This document shows positions 44,063-52,524 of a stretch of 64,000 bases of DNA, piece by piece. Origin of the DNA: Brevibacterium sp. p3-SID960 (lineage in GTDB: Bacteria > Actinomycetota > Actinomycetes > Actinomycetales > Brevibacteriaceae); contig NZ_JALXKS010000010.1 in assembly GCF_025144725.1 (NCBI RefSeq), positions 1-64,000 of the forward strand. Reading direction: 5' to 3'. A program made the position numbers and the translations under genes. The number at the start of each line of letters is the position of its first letter. Position 1 is the first letter of the stretch. The notes under the pieces were generated by a model. The model was not told the origin of the DNA. It saw nothing but the letters and a program-made list of their open reading frames with translations, and did not search any database.

Positions 44063-44545
44063 ATGGCGCTGTCGCAACAGGCGATCATCGACACATCGCT
44101 GCGGATCCTCTCGCGATTCGGCATGGGTGACCTGTCGATGCGCCGGCTCGCCCGCGAACTCGACGTGCAGCCCTCCGCGCTGTACTGGCACGTAAAGAAC
44201 AAGCAGGACCTGTTCGTGCTGCTGGCCCGCCAGATGCTCGCCACCGCCGTCGCCGAGGCGGAGGGCACCGCGGCCGCCGAGGCGGAGGGCACCGCGGCCG
44301 CCGACCTCGCCTGGGCGCTGCGCACCGTGCTGCTGCGCTACCGCGACGGCGCCGAGATCTACGCTCTCGGCCTGGCCCTCGAAGGGGAGGCGCTCATTCC
44401 CGCGGCCATCCGGCACAGCGGGGGAGAGACGCTGATGGACTACATCGTCGGTGCCCTCATCATCGAACAGCACCGCAGCGACTTCGACCGACAGGATCCG
44501 GACGCCGGCGCACGGTTCGAGCGCGGCGTCGCCCAGCTGCTGTGA
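44063..44545 (+). CDS. TetR-family regulator with internal 8-residue duplication
   Basis: This 160-residue protein has the TetR HTH LSMRRLARELDVQPSALYWH followed by VKNKQDL. Its C-terminal domain is short (family average about 190). A perfect 24-bp duplication repeats AEAEGTAA twice at about residues 64-79, in the linker between the DNA-binding and ligand domains. The end RFERGVAQLL stops a little early compared with TetR_C members. It stands alone; its target is unknown. Confidence 0.85.
   Translation: MALSQQAIIDTSLRILSRFGMGDLSMRRLARELDVQPSALYWHVKNKQDLFVLLARQMLATAVAEAEGTAAAEAEGTAAADLAWALRTVLLRYRDGAEIYALGLALEGEALIPAAIRHSGGETLMDYIVGALIIEQHRSDFDRQDPDAGARFERGVAQLL
44252..44299 (+). repeat. Perfect in-frame 24-bp tandem duplication
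   Basis: GCCGAGGCGGAGGGCACCGC plus GGCC occurs twice in direct succession inside the TetR gene and preserves the reading frame. Confidence 0.95.
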
Positions 44546-44618
44546 GACCAGCGGAGCGCCTGCCCAGCCAGTGGCGCCGCAGGAGATCGAGCCCGCCGGC
44601 CCGTACGTCGATGGTGCT

Positions 44619-45014
44619 ATGACGACACGACTTCGCATCCGCACTGCCGCTGCCGTTGCCATCAGCGCCCTGCTGCTCACCGCCGGTGGTCAGGATCCCG
44701 AGGAGGAGCCGCCAGCACTCGGCGGCAACGGCGCTGGCGATGACAGCGCGGCAGCAGAGCTGCCGGCGGTCTCAGCTGGTAGCTGTCTTGTCTTCGAGGA
44801 GTGCGAGGACAGCTTCCCCGGCAACACCGAAGGCGCCCCGGAAGCGGCCGCTGCGTGGATGGACGAGCAGTCCGATGCCGGTGACGAGAAGTACACGGCC
44901 CAGCTCAAGGCTCCGGCCCAGGCCATCCGTGCCTACGGTGAGGGACACAAGCCGCTGACGGCACTCGAAGGGCAGATGCGCGGTCTGCACGAGCACTGCA
45001 CACACGGGGGCTGA
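44619..45014 (+). CDS. Small secreted protein, possibly a lipoprotein that lost its lipobox Cys
   Basis: This 131-residue protein has an N-terminal signal sequence (LRIRTAAAVAISALLLTAGG) ending where a lipobox LTAC-GG would be expected, but there is no Cys. An acidic Gly/Asp/Glu region follows, then a helical part (LKAPAQAIRAYGEGHKPLTA) ending in HEHCTHGG. It is not a recognised family. It precedes the BlaI gene by 26 bp. A 3-nt deletion removing the Cys codon is one explanation. Confidence 0.55.
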   Translation: MTTRLRIRTAAAVAISALLLTAGGQDPEEEPPALGGNGAGDDSAAAELPAVSAGSCLVFEECEDSFPGNTEGAPEAAAAWMDEQSDAGDEKYTAQLKAPAQAIRAYGEGHKPLTALEGQMRGLHEHCTHGG

Positions 45015-45040
45015 TATCATCCCACCCAGGAGGGTGAGCG

Positions 45041-45475
45041 ATGACAGGACTCAACAGCCGGCGCGAGCGCGGCGAACTCGAAGCTGAGGTCATGGAGATC
45101 CTCTGGGACGCTGATGAGCAGCTGAGTGCCAACGACGTGAGCGAACGCTTCGCCGGACGCAAGCCGAACTACTCGACGATCATGACGACTCTCGAACGCC
45201 TCGAGCGCAAGGACATGGTCGTGCGCTCCGATCCCTCACCGCGCAAGATCCGCTTCCGCGCCGCACAGACCCGCGACGTCTACGCCAGCGACCGGATGGT
45301 CAGCGTCCTGTCCTCCTCCGGTGACCGGCAGAAGACCCTCATGGCCTTCGCCGGACACCTGAGCGACACCGACCTCGACGTGCTGCGCTCCTCGCTGCAG
45401 CAGGCGCAGACCCGGCATGCCCGCAAGGATGCCGCCCGCGCCGCTGCACGGAAACGAGACCGCAGGCGCAGCTGA
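45041..45475 (+). CDS. BlaI/MecI/CopY-family repressor
   Basis: This 144-residue protein has GGAGGGTGAGCG before its ATG. The winged helix contains GELEAEVMEILWDADEQLSA and KPNYSTIMTTLERLERKDMV, the BlaI signature. The C-terminus is Arg/Lys/Ala-rich. It is followed three bases later by the M56-type peptidase gene. In the classical system the peptidase cleaves BlaI to relieve repression; no beta-lactamase gene is present here, so the regulon lies elsewhere. Confidence 0.92.
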   Translation: MTGLNSRRERGELEAEVMEILWDADEQLSANDVSERFAGRKPNYSTIMTTLERLERKDMVVRSDPSPRKIRFRAAQTRDVYASDRMVSVLSSSGDRQKTLMAFAGHLSDTDLDVLRSSLQQAQTRHARKDAARAAARKRDRRRS

Positions 45476-45478
45476 GCA

Positions 45479-46315
45479 ATGCTCACGCTCCTCGCCCTCA
45501 GCGCGGCCGCAACCGCGGCCCTCATCATCACCGTCCCGCGCCTGCTGGCACCGGGCTCCTGGGCGCTGCGCCGCCCTGCCACCGCGCTGCGGCTGTGGAT
45601 GGCCTCCCTCGTGACCATCATCATCGGGCTGGTCACAGCGGTCCTCTCCGGTGTGCTGGCAGCCGTCACCGGCGTCGCCGGGTACCTGCACCCAGCCCAC
45701 CTGCTCATCCCGGTCGCCGTCAGCATCGTCATGATCGCCGCAGCCGCCGTGTGGATGCGCCTCAAGCACCGCCACCACGCCAGTGTGCGCTCAGTCCATG
45801 CCGCGATTGCAGCACTCGAACCCCACATCATCTCCCGCAGTCAGCGCGAGGCCTTCGTCCTCGCCCGGGTCGAATCGCCCGAGGTGTTCTCCTACGCGGT
45901 GGCTCACACCCCCGCCGAGGCGGGCGTCGGGTGCCGGCCGATGGTCATCGTCTCGACCGGGATGCAGCAGCTGCTGACCGACGCTCAGCTGCAGACGATC
46001 GTCGCCCACGAATACGCTCACGTCCGCTGCCGACACGAGGCGACCCTGCGCACCGCCGCACTCACTGCTGCCATGACGCCCACGGCACTGCGCTACGGGC
46101 AGGCGATGCATCGCAGCGTCACCCTGCTCGTCGAACTCGCCGCAGACGATATCGCCGCCGATCGCGCCGGTGCCGTCCACCTCGCCAACGCACTGGCCGC
46201 CGTATCCGCACAGACCGGCGATCCCTCCCTCGACCTGCGTGCCGAACGCCTGACACTCGGGGAGTGGACGCTGACCCACCGGCTCACGGTGCCAGCAGAC
46301 TTCCGTGTTGCCTGA
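45479..46315 (+). CDS. M56/M48-type membrane metallopeptidase (BlaR1-like)
   Basis: This 278-residue membrane protein has about four N-terminal helices (LTLLALSAAATAALIITVPR, MASLVTIIIGLVTAVLSGVL and others). The zinc motif HEYAHVRCRHE lies in a region reading LTDAQLQTIVAHEYAHVRC, with the third ligand likely in LVELAADDIAADRAG. There is no C-terminal penicillin-binding sensor domain. It pairs with the BlaI-like repressor as a signal-activated protease in a two-gene operon. Confidence 0.9.
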   Translation: MLTLLALSAAATAALIITVPRLLAPGSWALRRPATALRLWMASLVTIIIGLVTAVLSGVLAAVTGVAGYLHPAHLLIPVAVSIVMIAAAAVWMRLKHRHHASVRSVHAAIAALEPHIISRSQREAFVLARVESPEVFSYAVAHTPAEAGVGCRPMVIVSTGMQQLLTDAQLQTIVAHEYAHVRCRHEATLRTAALTAAMTPTALRYGQAMHRSVTLLVELAADDIAADRAGAVHLANALAAVSAQTGDPSLDLRAERLTLGEWTLTHRLTVPADFRVA

Positions 46316-46359
46316 GCCAGCCCCGGCACCGGCCACCTGGCAGAGAACGGAGCACTCCC

Positions 46360-46953
46360 ATGAAGGACCTCAGCCACCTCTTCCCACTCGACGAAGAGCA
46401 CATGCGCCGCATGCGCCGGCTGCTTGACGACCACGCAGGCGAGGCCGGACTCGTCGACGTCGGCTACACCATCATCGACTCGCCGATCGGCGCACTGCTG
46501 CTGGCGGCCACCCCGAGCGGGATGGTGCGGGTGGCCTTCGACAGCGAAGATCACGACGCAGTGCTCACCGAGCTGGCAGAGAAGATCAGCCCACGCATAC
46601 TGGCAGCCGAAGCGCAGCTGGCGCCGATCGCAGCCCAGGTCGAGGAGTACTTCGCCGGGCGGCGACGCTATTTCGACATCCCGCTCGACCGTCGGCTGTC
46701 GGCTGGGTTCCGCCTGGAGGTGCAGCAGCAGCTCTCACAGATCCCCTACGGGAGGACCCGAAGCTACAGCGAGGTCGCAGCTGCAATCGGCCAGCCGACA
46801 GCCGTGCGCGCCGTCGGCACCGCATGCGCCCAGAACCCGATCCCGGTCATCGTGCCCTGCCACCGGGTGCTGCGCTCCGATGGCAGTCTCGGCGGCTACC
46901 GCGGTGGGCTGCCGGCCAAGCAGCAGCTGCTCGAGTTGGAAACCGCGGCATGA
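46360..46953 (+). CDS. ogt: Methylated-DNA-[protein]-cysteine S-methyltransferase
   Basis: This 197-residue suicide repair protein removes O6-methylguanine damage. The acceptor Cys167 is in VIVPCHRVLRSDGSLGGYRG, preceded by the helix-turn-helix region PYGRTRSYSEVAAAIGQP. The N-terminal ribonuclease-like domain is present and there is no Ada HTH domain. Its stop overlaps the ATG of the 3-methyladenine glycosylase gene, so the two alkylation-repair genes form one unit. Confidence 0.95.
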   Translation: MKDLSHLFPLDEEHMRRMRRLLDDHAGEAGLVDVGYTIIDSPIGALLLAATPSGMVRVAFDSEDHDAVLTELAEKISPRILAAEAQLAPIAAQVEEYFAGRRRYFDIPLDRRLSAGFRLEVQQQLSQIPYGRTRSYSEVAAAIGQPTAVRAVGTACAQNPIPVIVPCHRVLRSDGSLGGYRGGLPAKQQLLELETAA

Positions 46954-47549
46954 GCGCGACGACAGGGCTCGTCATCGGCGAAGACGGACTGGCCCGCCCG
47001 GCCTGGGCGGTAGCCGATCCGCTCCTGCAGCATTACTACGACTCCGAATGGGGCATGCCGGTGCGCGATGAAGCCGGACTGTTCGAGCGCATCAGCCTGG
47101 AGGCCTTTCAGGCCGGACTGTCGTGGGCGACGGTGCTGCGCAAACGGGAGGCCTTCCGCGAGGTGTTCGCCGACTTCGACCCCGACACGGTCGCCCGGTA
47201 CACGCAAGCTGACGTCTCCCGGCTGCTCGATGATGCGCGCATCATCCGCAACGCCGCCAAGATCCAGGCCACGATCACCAATGCGCAGGCGACGATCGAC
47301 CTGCGGGCCGACGGCGGGCTACCCGATCTCATCTGGTCATTCCAGCCCGCAGAGACCCCGCGACCGTGCACGTTGGCGGACATCCCCACCTCCTCACCGG
47401 AGTCGGCGGCACTGGCGACAGCACTCAAGGCCCGCGGCTTCCGGTTCGTCGGTCCGACGAGCGCCTATGCGCTCATGGAGGCCATCGGGATGGTCGACAC
47501 CCACCTCATCGGCTCCCACCGGCGCGGAGCCTCCGGCATCTGGGAATGA
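46950..47549 (+). CDS. tag: DNA-3-methyladenine glycosylase I
   Basis: This 199-residue base-excision enzyme shows the Tag order YYDSEWGMPVRDEAGLFERI, then LEAFQAGLSWATVLRKREAF, RNAAKIQATITNA and GFRFVGPTSAYALMEAIGMV, with the ending DTHLIGSHRR. The Tag zinc Cys/His ligands are only partly visible: the usual N-terminal Cys is replaced in VIGEDGLARPAWAV, while the C-terminal HLIGSHR is present. It is translationally coupled to ogt. Confidence 0.93.
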   Translation: MSATTGLVIGEDGLARPAWAVADPLLQHYYDSEWGMPVRDEAGLFERISLEAFQAGLSWATVLRKREAFREVFADFDPDTVARYTQADVSRLLDDARIIRNAAKIQATITNAQATIDLRADGGLPDLIWSFQPAETPRPCTLADIPTSSPESAALATALKARGFRFVGPTSAYALMEAIGMVDTHLIGSHRRGASGIWE

Positions 47550-47563
47550 TTGTCTGCCAGCCG

Positions 47564-47788
47564 TCAGCACCCTCGACCCTGCAGACCGGTCTGCTCAAAC
47601 ACCTCGCGAGCGGCGGCCTGCTGCCGGGCCTCACCGGGCTCGACCGTCCCGCCGGGCAGTCACCAGCGGCCGCAATGCGGCTGCAGACCGCGCTTGGTGA
47701 GGAGCACCCGGCCACGGCCCTCGGCGACGACCGCACCTGCGGCGGGAACCACCTCGGGAGCGGAAGCGGCATGAGCAGAGGTGAGCAT
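47564..47788 (-). pseudogene. Nudix hydrolase with internal stop, truncated
   Basis: From the ATG at 47788 the frame reads AAGAVVAEGRGRVLLTKRGL, QPHCGRW, then TGA at 47660-47662, then LPGGTVEPGEARQQAAAREV and FEQTGL in the same frame, ending at 47564. The Nudix box G-x5-E-x7-RE is therefore present but cut off by a nonsense codon where Gly normally sits, and the C-terminal half is missing. It lies 4 bp after the broken FAD dehydrogenase gene. Confidence 0.8.
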
Positions 47789-47792
47789 CGGC

Positions 47793-49159
47793 TCAGCCCC
47801 GGGCCGCCGCACGGCCGGCGACCCGGCCGGAGAACAGACAGCCACCCAGGAACGTGCCCTCCAGCGACCGGTGACCGTGCATCCCACCACCGCCGAAACC
47901 AGCCGCCTCACCGGCAGCGAAGAGACCGGAGATCGGCCGGCCGGAGGCATCGAGGACACGGGCGTCGAGGTCCGTGTGCAGCCCGCCGAGGGTCTTGCGG
48001 GTCAGCGTCCGCAGCCTGACGGCGATGAGCGGGCCGGCAGCCGGATCGGTCAGCCGGTGCGGGGCAGCGGTGCGCATGAGCCGATCGCCCCGGTAGCCAC
48101 GGGCATCGCGGATGGCTGCCAGCTGCGCATCCTTGCCGAAGCCGTTGGCCAGCTGCGCATCCCGGGCGGCGATGACCTCGCCGATCGCTGCGGCATCGAG
48201 TGCATGGGCCGGTTCGAGCCGGGCCATCTTGTCGACGAGTTCAGGGACTGTTGCGGCCGCGAGGAAGTCCTCGCCGTGGCGCAGGAAGTCGGCCACCGGC
48301 CCGGGTGGCCCGGAGCCGAGGCGGCCGGCGAGCCTGCGGACCGAGCGCCCGGTGAGATCGGGGTTCTGCTCCGAGCCGGACAGCGCGAACTCCTTCGAGA
48401 TGATCCGCTCATTCAGGAGGAACCAGGAGTGCTCATGCCCACCGGAGCGGAGGTGGCCGAGTGTGCCGAGCGTGTCGAAGCCGGGGAAGTTCGGGGCTGG
48501 CAGGCGGTCGCCTGCGGCGTCGAGCCACAGGGAGGAAGGCCCGGGCAGGATGCGGACGCCGTGGCCGGGCCAGATCGGGTTCCAGTTCCGGATCCCTTCG
48601 GCGTAGTGCCACATGCGATCCGGGGCGTGGATGTGCGCGCCAGCAGCCTGGGCGACGGGGAACATCGACCCGTCGACGTTGGCCGGCACGCCGGTGAGCA
48701 GCGACTCCGGGGCAGCACCCAGACGCGTGGGCCAGGCGGAGCGGACAAGCTCGTGGTTCCCGCCGATCCCACCGGAGGCGATGATGACGGCATCGGCAGC
48801 GATCGAGAAGTCGCCGACCGCCTCGGGCGTGGTGGGCCGTCCGCGCAGGGCGGGATCGTCGGCGAGCACGGGCCCGGCCGCCCCGGTGATCCCGCCCAGC
48901 GGCGCGGCCACACATCGGCCTCATCGAAGCCGGCCGTCGACATCCAGTCCCGGTGGGCCAGGTCGAGGGAGTCGCGGATGCCCATCCTCTGCTGCTCAGG
49001 CGAGTCGATGAGGAACAGGCCGCCGAAGGACCAGTAGGCCTGGCCGCCGAGGTTGTTCTCTGACTCCTGGTCGACAAGGGTCACCGTCGCCCCGGCTGCG
49101 CAGGCCTCGGTGGCTGCGACCAGGCCAGCCAGGCCTGAACCGATGACGACGATGTGCAT
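47793..49159 (-). pseudogene. FAD-binding dehydrogenase (KsdD/fumarate-reductase-like), deleted and frameshifted
   Basis: The N-terminus from MHIVVIGSGLAGLVAATEAC (FAD GxGxxG motif) through NLGGQAYWSFGGLFLID and FDEADVWPRRWA ends near 48900. The frame then changes, and the rest (TGAAGPVLADDPALRG, ADAVIIASGGIGGNHELV, and SGLFAAGEAAGFGGGGMHGH near the end) continues to 47793. About 80 residues expected between the two parts are missing. The homologous flavoprotein dehydrogenase is about 550 residues. The gene cannot make a normal product. Confidence 0.82.
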
Positions 49160-49254
49160 GGCAGCTCCCTGTGTCCGTGCGCGCACAGCTTCACCAGCAA
49201 GCTTATGTGATGCTTGTCGCTGCCGGTGACCAGGCGCGGAGATTCTCGTGCGAA

Positions 49255-50046
49255 TCAGGAGAAGCGGCGGCCCTCATCGCGGCGGTGCGCCCACACGGCG
49301 GCGATGATGAGCGGGACGAGCCAGCCGAGCCACACGACGACATTGAGCATGTCGACCGAGCCCTCGCCGATGAGTGCGGTGACGGCATTGCGGCCGGGGC
49401 GGGCCGGGGTGAACTCGGAGATCGCGTTGAGCCAGCCGGGCATCGCCTGTACCGGCAGGATGAGCCCGCCGACTGCAGCGAAGGGCAGGAACGCGATCTG
49501 GGTGATCGCCACCGCGGCCTTCGGCGTGGCGAGGTAGCCGATGAGCAGCCCGCCGAACAGGAACGGCAGCGCTGCCAGGATCCACGCCGGGATGAGTGCG
49601 GCCAGCCGCCACCAGCCCAGCTCACCGGCGATGAAGGGCTCGAGGACCGGGGTGGCGGCTATTGCGACGATGAACAGCGGCACGACGGCGATGAGTACGA
49701 CGATGACGGCCACCGCCACGCGGGCGGAGAAGAACGGGCCCGGGCCGGCCGGCAGGGTTCGCAGGTAGTTCGACCATTCGGCCTTGCGCTCTTCGGCGAT
49801 GCCGATGCCGTAGTTGAACAGGAACGTGCTCACCACGCCCATGAGCCCGAGCTGGGCGACCCCGGCCAGGGCAATGGCTGCCTGCTGGTCGGCAGGGGTG
49901 CTGTCCATGAAGGGCAGGAAGAAGATCGCGAAGACCATGACGGGGAAGACGGCGGCGGAGATGACGACGACAGGCACGCGCAGAGTGTCGCGGGTGCGGT
50001 AGATGAAATGCGGGAGGTACACGGCGGGTGCGGCGGTGGTGGACAT
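49255..50046 (-). CDS. ABC-2-type transporter permease
   Basis: This 263-residue membrane protein has six hydrophobic helices and the ABC-2 profile: RVPVVVISAAVFPVMVFAIF, a cytoplasmic loop with IAEERKAEWSNYLRTLPAGP, and the C-terminal AISEFTPARPGRNAVTALI typical of drug or lantibiotic exporters. It follows the ATPase gene by 24 bp and forms its membrane partner. The 68-base stretch before it, to the FAD pseudogene, holds no gene. Confidence 0.92.
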   Translation of the reverse strand: MSTTAAPAVYLPHFIYRTRDTLRVPVVVISAAVFPVMVFAIFFLPFMDSTPADQQAAIALAGVAQLGLMGVVSTFLFNYGIGIAEERKAEWSNYLRTLPAGPGPFFSARVAVAVIVVLIAVVPLFIVAIAATPVLEPFIAGELGWWRLAALIPAWILAALPFLFGGLLIGYLATPKAAVAITQIAFLPFAAVGGLILPVQAMPGWLNAISEFTPARPGRNAVTALIGEGSVDMLNVVVWLGWLVPLIIAAVWAHRRDEGRRFS

Positions 50047-50070
50047 GTCTGTTCCTCTCAGGGCTGTCGC

Positions 50071-51015
50071 TCAGTGACCTGCGGTGTGGACGGCGACGGC
50101 CTCTTCGAGACTGGCGCCGCGCACTTCGAGATCGGCGAATGGCAGGCCCTCGGTGATGAGGGCACGGATGAAGGCATCGGAATCGCTGCAGGTGATGACC
50201 CGCCGGGCACCCTCGCCGGGCTGGAAGCCGGTGACACCGGGCAGTGCGGTGATGACGGCTTCGGGGGTGTCTGGCAGCGTGACGGTGACGTGGCGCAGCT
50301 CGACGGCTGTGCGGACGCGTTCGAGCTGGTCATCGACGACGATCTGCCCGTCAGCGAGCATGACGACCCGGTCTGCCAGGCACTCGATCTCATCGAAGTG
50401 GTGGCTGGTGACAAGCAGGGTGCCACCTGCTGCGCTGAAGGCCTGGATGCGCTGCCACACCTGCTGGCGGGATTCGACGTCGAGGCCGGTCGTAGGCTCA
50501 TCGAGGACGAGCATGTCGGGGTTGCCGACGAGCGCGACAGCGAGCATGACGCGGCGCTTCTGCCCGCCGGAGAGCCCGCCGCACTGCTTGCCGGCCAGTG
50601 CGGTGAGGTCAAGGTCGTCGAGCAGCTCGCTGGCCGGCAGCGGGTTCGGGTAGTGCGCGGCGACGAAATCGAGGACTTCGCGGACCTTGAGCACCTCCGG
50701 CAGGGAGGTCGCCTGCGGGGTCACGCCCATCCTGCGGCGTGCCTCGGGTGTGCGCGGGTTGGCGCCGAAGATCGTCACGCTGCCGGCATCGGGGCTCCGC
50801 TCACCGGTGATGAGGGAGAGCAGCGTGGACTTGCCTGCGCCGTTGGGCCCGAGGATCCCGATGGCCTCGCCGGGGGTGATGTGCAGGTTCATGCGCGAGA
50901 GCACGGTGGTGGTGCCGAATGACTTGGCGGCGTTGTCGACGGTGACAGCGGCCGCGCCCGAGGCGGTGGGCGCGTTCAGAGGGTGCGGTTGGCTGAGGGT
51001 GGGGGTCGGTGACAT
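50071..51015 (-). CDS. ABC transporter ATP-binding protein
   Basis: This 314-residue ATPase has Walker [10 protein letters not shown], signature GLSGGQKRRVMLAVAL, Walker B MLVLDEPTTGLD and H-loop LLVTSHHFDE, plus a ~90-residue C-terminal extension (DDQLERVRTAVELRHVTVTL onward) as in DrrA/CcmA-type exporters. The first 20 residues are low-complexity. Its start overlaps the stop of the winged-helix gene by one base. Confidence 0.94.
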   Translation of the reverse strand: MSPTPTLSQPHPLNAPTASGAAAVTVDNAAKSFGTTTVLSRMNLHITPGEAIGILGPNGAGKSTLLSLITGERSPDAGSVTIFGANPRTPEARRRMGVTPQATSLPEVLKVREVLDFVAAHYPNPLPASELLDDLDLTALAGKQCGGLSGGQKRRVMLAVALVGNPDMLVLDEPTTGLDVESRQQVWQRIQAFSAAGGTLLVTSHHFDEIECLADRVVMLADGQIVVDDQLERVRTAVELRHVTVTLPDTPEAVITALPGVTGFQPGEGARRVITCSDSDAFIRALITEGLPFADLEVRGASLEEAVAVHTAGH

Positions 51016-51311
51016 CAGGGGTTTCCTTCCAGGATGGTGCGCAGATTGGTCAGGTAGGTCTCATAGGCCGCACGGCCGGTGGCGGTGAGTGCGAGATAGG
51101 TGGCCGGTGTGCGGCCTTCGATGGTCTTGGTCTGGGTGAGGTAGCCGGCTTCTTCGAGCTTGCGCAGATGGGTGGAGAGGTTCCCGGCGGTCATCGACAG
51201 GTCCTTTCGCAGGCGGGTGAAGAGCACCTCGTCGCCGGCCGGCAGTCCGGCTAGGGCGGCCATGATGCGCAGGCGCGAGTCAGCGTGGATGACCGGATCC
51301 AGCGCCGTCAT
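51015..51311 (-). CDS. Winged-helix transcriptional regulator (ArsR/MarR-like, HTH_34)
   Basis: This 98-residue protein starts at ATG 51311 and overlaps the membrane-protein stop by 4 bp. It has RIMAALAGLPAGDEVLFTRL followed by DLSMTAGNLSTHLRKLEEAG and the wing KTIEGRTPATYLALT, the compact 'winged helix DNA-binding' family usually found beside ABC-2 exporters. It probably represses its own operon through the dyads at 51972-52000. Confidence 0.9.
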   Translation of the reverse strand: MTALDPVIHADSRLRIMAALAGLPAGDEVLFTRLRKDLSMTAGNLSTHLRKLEEAGYLTQTKTIEGRTPATYLALTATGRAAYETYLTNLRTILEGNP

Positions 51312-51970
51312 GACCGGTCTGCTTCCCGTCCGGTGCGCGCCAGGGCGATGATGCTGACGATGAGTCCCGCCAGGGCCGCTGCTATGAAGACGAGCGTGAA
51401 GAGCGCCGGGCCGACCAGCAGGCTGATGATGAGGGCCACGATCGCTCCGATGCCGAATCCGAACATGATCCGGTCGGAGAACAGGATGCCGCCCATGACG
51501 ATCATGATGCCCACGCCGAAGACGGCGATCGCATTCGCCAGCCAGCCGATGACCTCGGGATCGGGCAGGTAGGTGCCCACCTGCATGCTCGCGATGATGA
51601 TGACCGTGACGACGAGCGCCCAGGTGACACCGTAGAGCGTGCCCTGTCGGGCGGCCGGCCCCCGTCGGCCGGAGGCTGCGCGCATATTGATGATGCTCGT
51701 GGCGATGAGGGCAGTCGTCATGCCGCCGGCGAAGATGATGCCGGCGATGGCTGTGGGCATGAGCCCGAAGACGGAAGCGGCAGCCATGGCGCTGTAGGCG
51801 ACGAGCCAGGCAACCGACCACAGCAGTGAGGTGAGGATCCCCGCGCGCTGTTCACGCCGGCTGATGGTGCGCTGGCCGGAGGTGGCGATCTCCAGTGCGT
51901 GACGCGGATCGAGAGCTGGTGCGCCCTCGGCGTCGAGCGGTTCGGGATTCGGCTCCGGAATCTGGTTCAT
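51308..51970 (-). CDS. Six-helix membrane protein of the exporter operon
   Basis: This 220-residue protein starts at MNQIPEPN. The N-terminal ~55 residues are hydrophilic (EPLDAEGAPALDPRHALEIA). Six transmembrane helices follow in three pairs (LLWSVAWLVAYSAMAAASVF; ALVVTVIIIASMQVGTYLP; ALFTLVFIAAALAGLIVSII). No family is recognised. It is the first gene of a unit of four overlapping or closely spaced genes with the regulator, ATPase and permease, so it may be an accessory exporter or immunity-type protein. Confidence 0.8.
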   Translation of the reverse strand: MNQIPEPNPEPLDAEGAPALDPRHALEIATSGQRTISRREQRAGILTSLLWSVAWLVAYSAMAAASVFGLMPTAIAGIIFAGGMTTALIATSIINMRAASGRRGPAARQGTLYGVTWALVVTVIIIASMQVGTYLPDPEVIGWLANAIAVFGVGIMIVMGGILFSDRIMFGFGIGAIVALIISLLVGPALFTLVFIAAALAGLIVSIIALARTGREADRS

Positions 51971-51971
51971 G

Positions 51972-52006
51972 CAAACAAGTTTGTAATGCAAACTGGTTTG
52001 TGTCAA
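51972..52006 (-). promoter_or_regulatory. Promoter with double-dyad operator, probable leaderless start
   Basis: Two 12-bp dyads of the form CAAAC-NN-GTTTG, CAAACAAGTTTG (51972-51983) and CAAACTGGTTTG (51989-52000), are separated by 5 bp. On the minus strand TTGACA (complement of 52001-52006) is a perfect -35, and TACAAA about 15-16 bp on is a possible -10. The ATG at 51970 would then lie at or next to the transcription start, with no room for a ribosome binding site. The winged-helix protein of the operon is the likely ligand of the dyads. Confidence 0.7.
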
Positions 52007-52083
52007 CCGTTCTAAATGGCCCCGCGGGAACGCGGAGGAAAACCGCATGGTCGCGCCCAGTTGAGCAGGGGAGGATGGAGGGG

Positions 52084-52473
52084 ATGAACGAGACGCACGC
52101 CCCGCACCCGACCAGCTGCCAGTCCACCGACCGCACCTGGGCGATCCTGTGCCACCTCTCGCTCATCATCTCCGCGGTGCTGAGCTTCGGGATGCTGGCC
52201 TTCGTCGGCCCGCTCGTCTTCTGGTTCATCTACAAAGACAGAAGCGATCTCATCCGCAACGCGGCAGCCGGCTCCTTCAACTTCGCAGCCACCCTGGCGC
52301 TGGCCTCGATGGTCGCCTCGATCCTCGCCTTCACCGTTATCCTGCTGCCGGCAGCCTGGATCATCTGGGCCGTCATCTACATCGTCAGCATCCTGATCCC
52401 GATCATCGCCGCGATGGCTGCTGCTCGCTACGAGAAGTACCGCTACCCGCTGACCCTTCCGCTGCTGCGTTGA
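52084..52473 (+). CDS. DUF4870 (Tic20-like) membrane protein
   Basis: This 129-residue protein has AGGATGGAGGGG before its ATG. The family order is DRTWAILCHLSLIISAVLSF, PLVFWFIYKDRSDLIRNAAA, and two closing helices (VASILAFTVILLPAAWIIWA; IVSILIPIIAAMAAARYEKY). DUF4870 proteins are small membrane proteins of unknown role. It is divergent from the exporter operon. Confidence 0.88.
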   Translation: MNETHAPHPTSCQSTDRTWAILCHLSLIISAVLSFGMLAFVGPLVFWFIYKDRSDLIRNAAAGSFNFAATLALASMVASILAFTVILLPAAWIIWAVIYIVSILIPIIAAMAAARYEKYRYPLTLPLLR

Positions 52474-52524
52474 AAGGGTACGCGGCACTATCGGGGCAGG
52501 AGCACGTCACGGTTTCAGGCCGCC

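Noticed and set aside
49171..50922. 583-codon plus-strand frame over the ABC transporter genes
   Set aside because: It is antisense to two well-supported ABC genes and its composition is that of a shadow frame.
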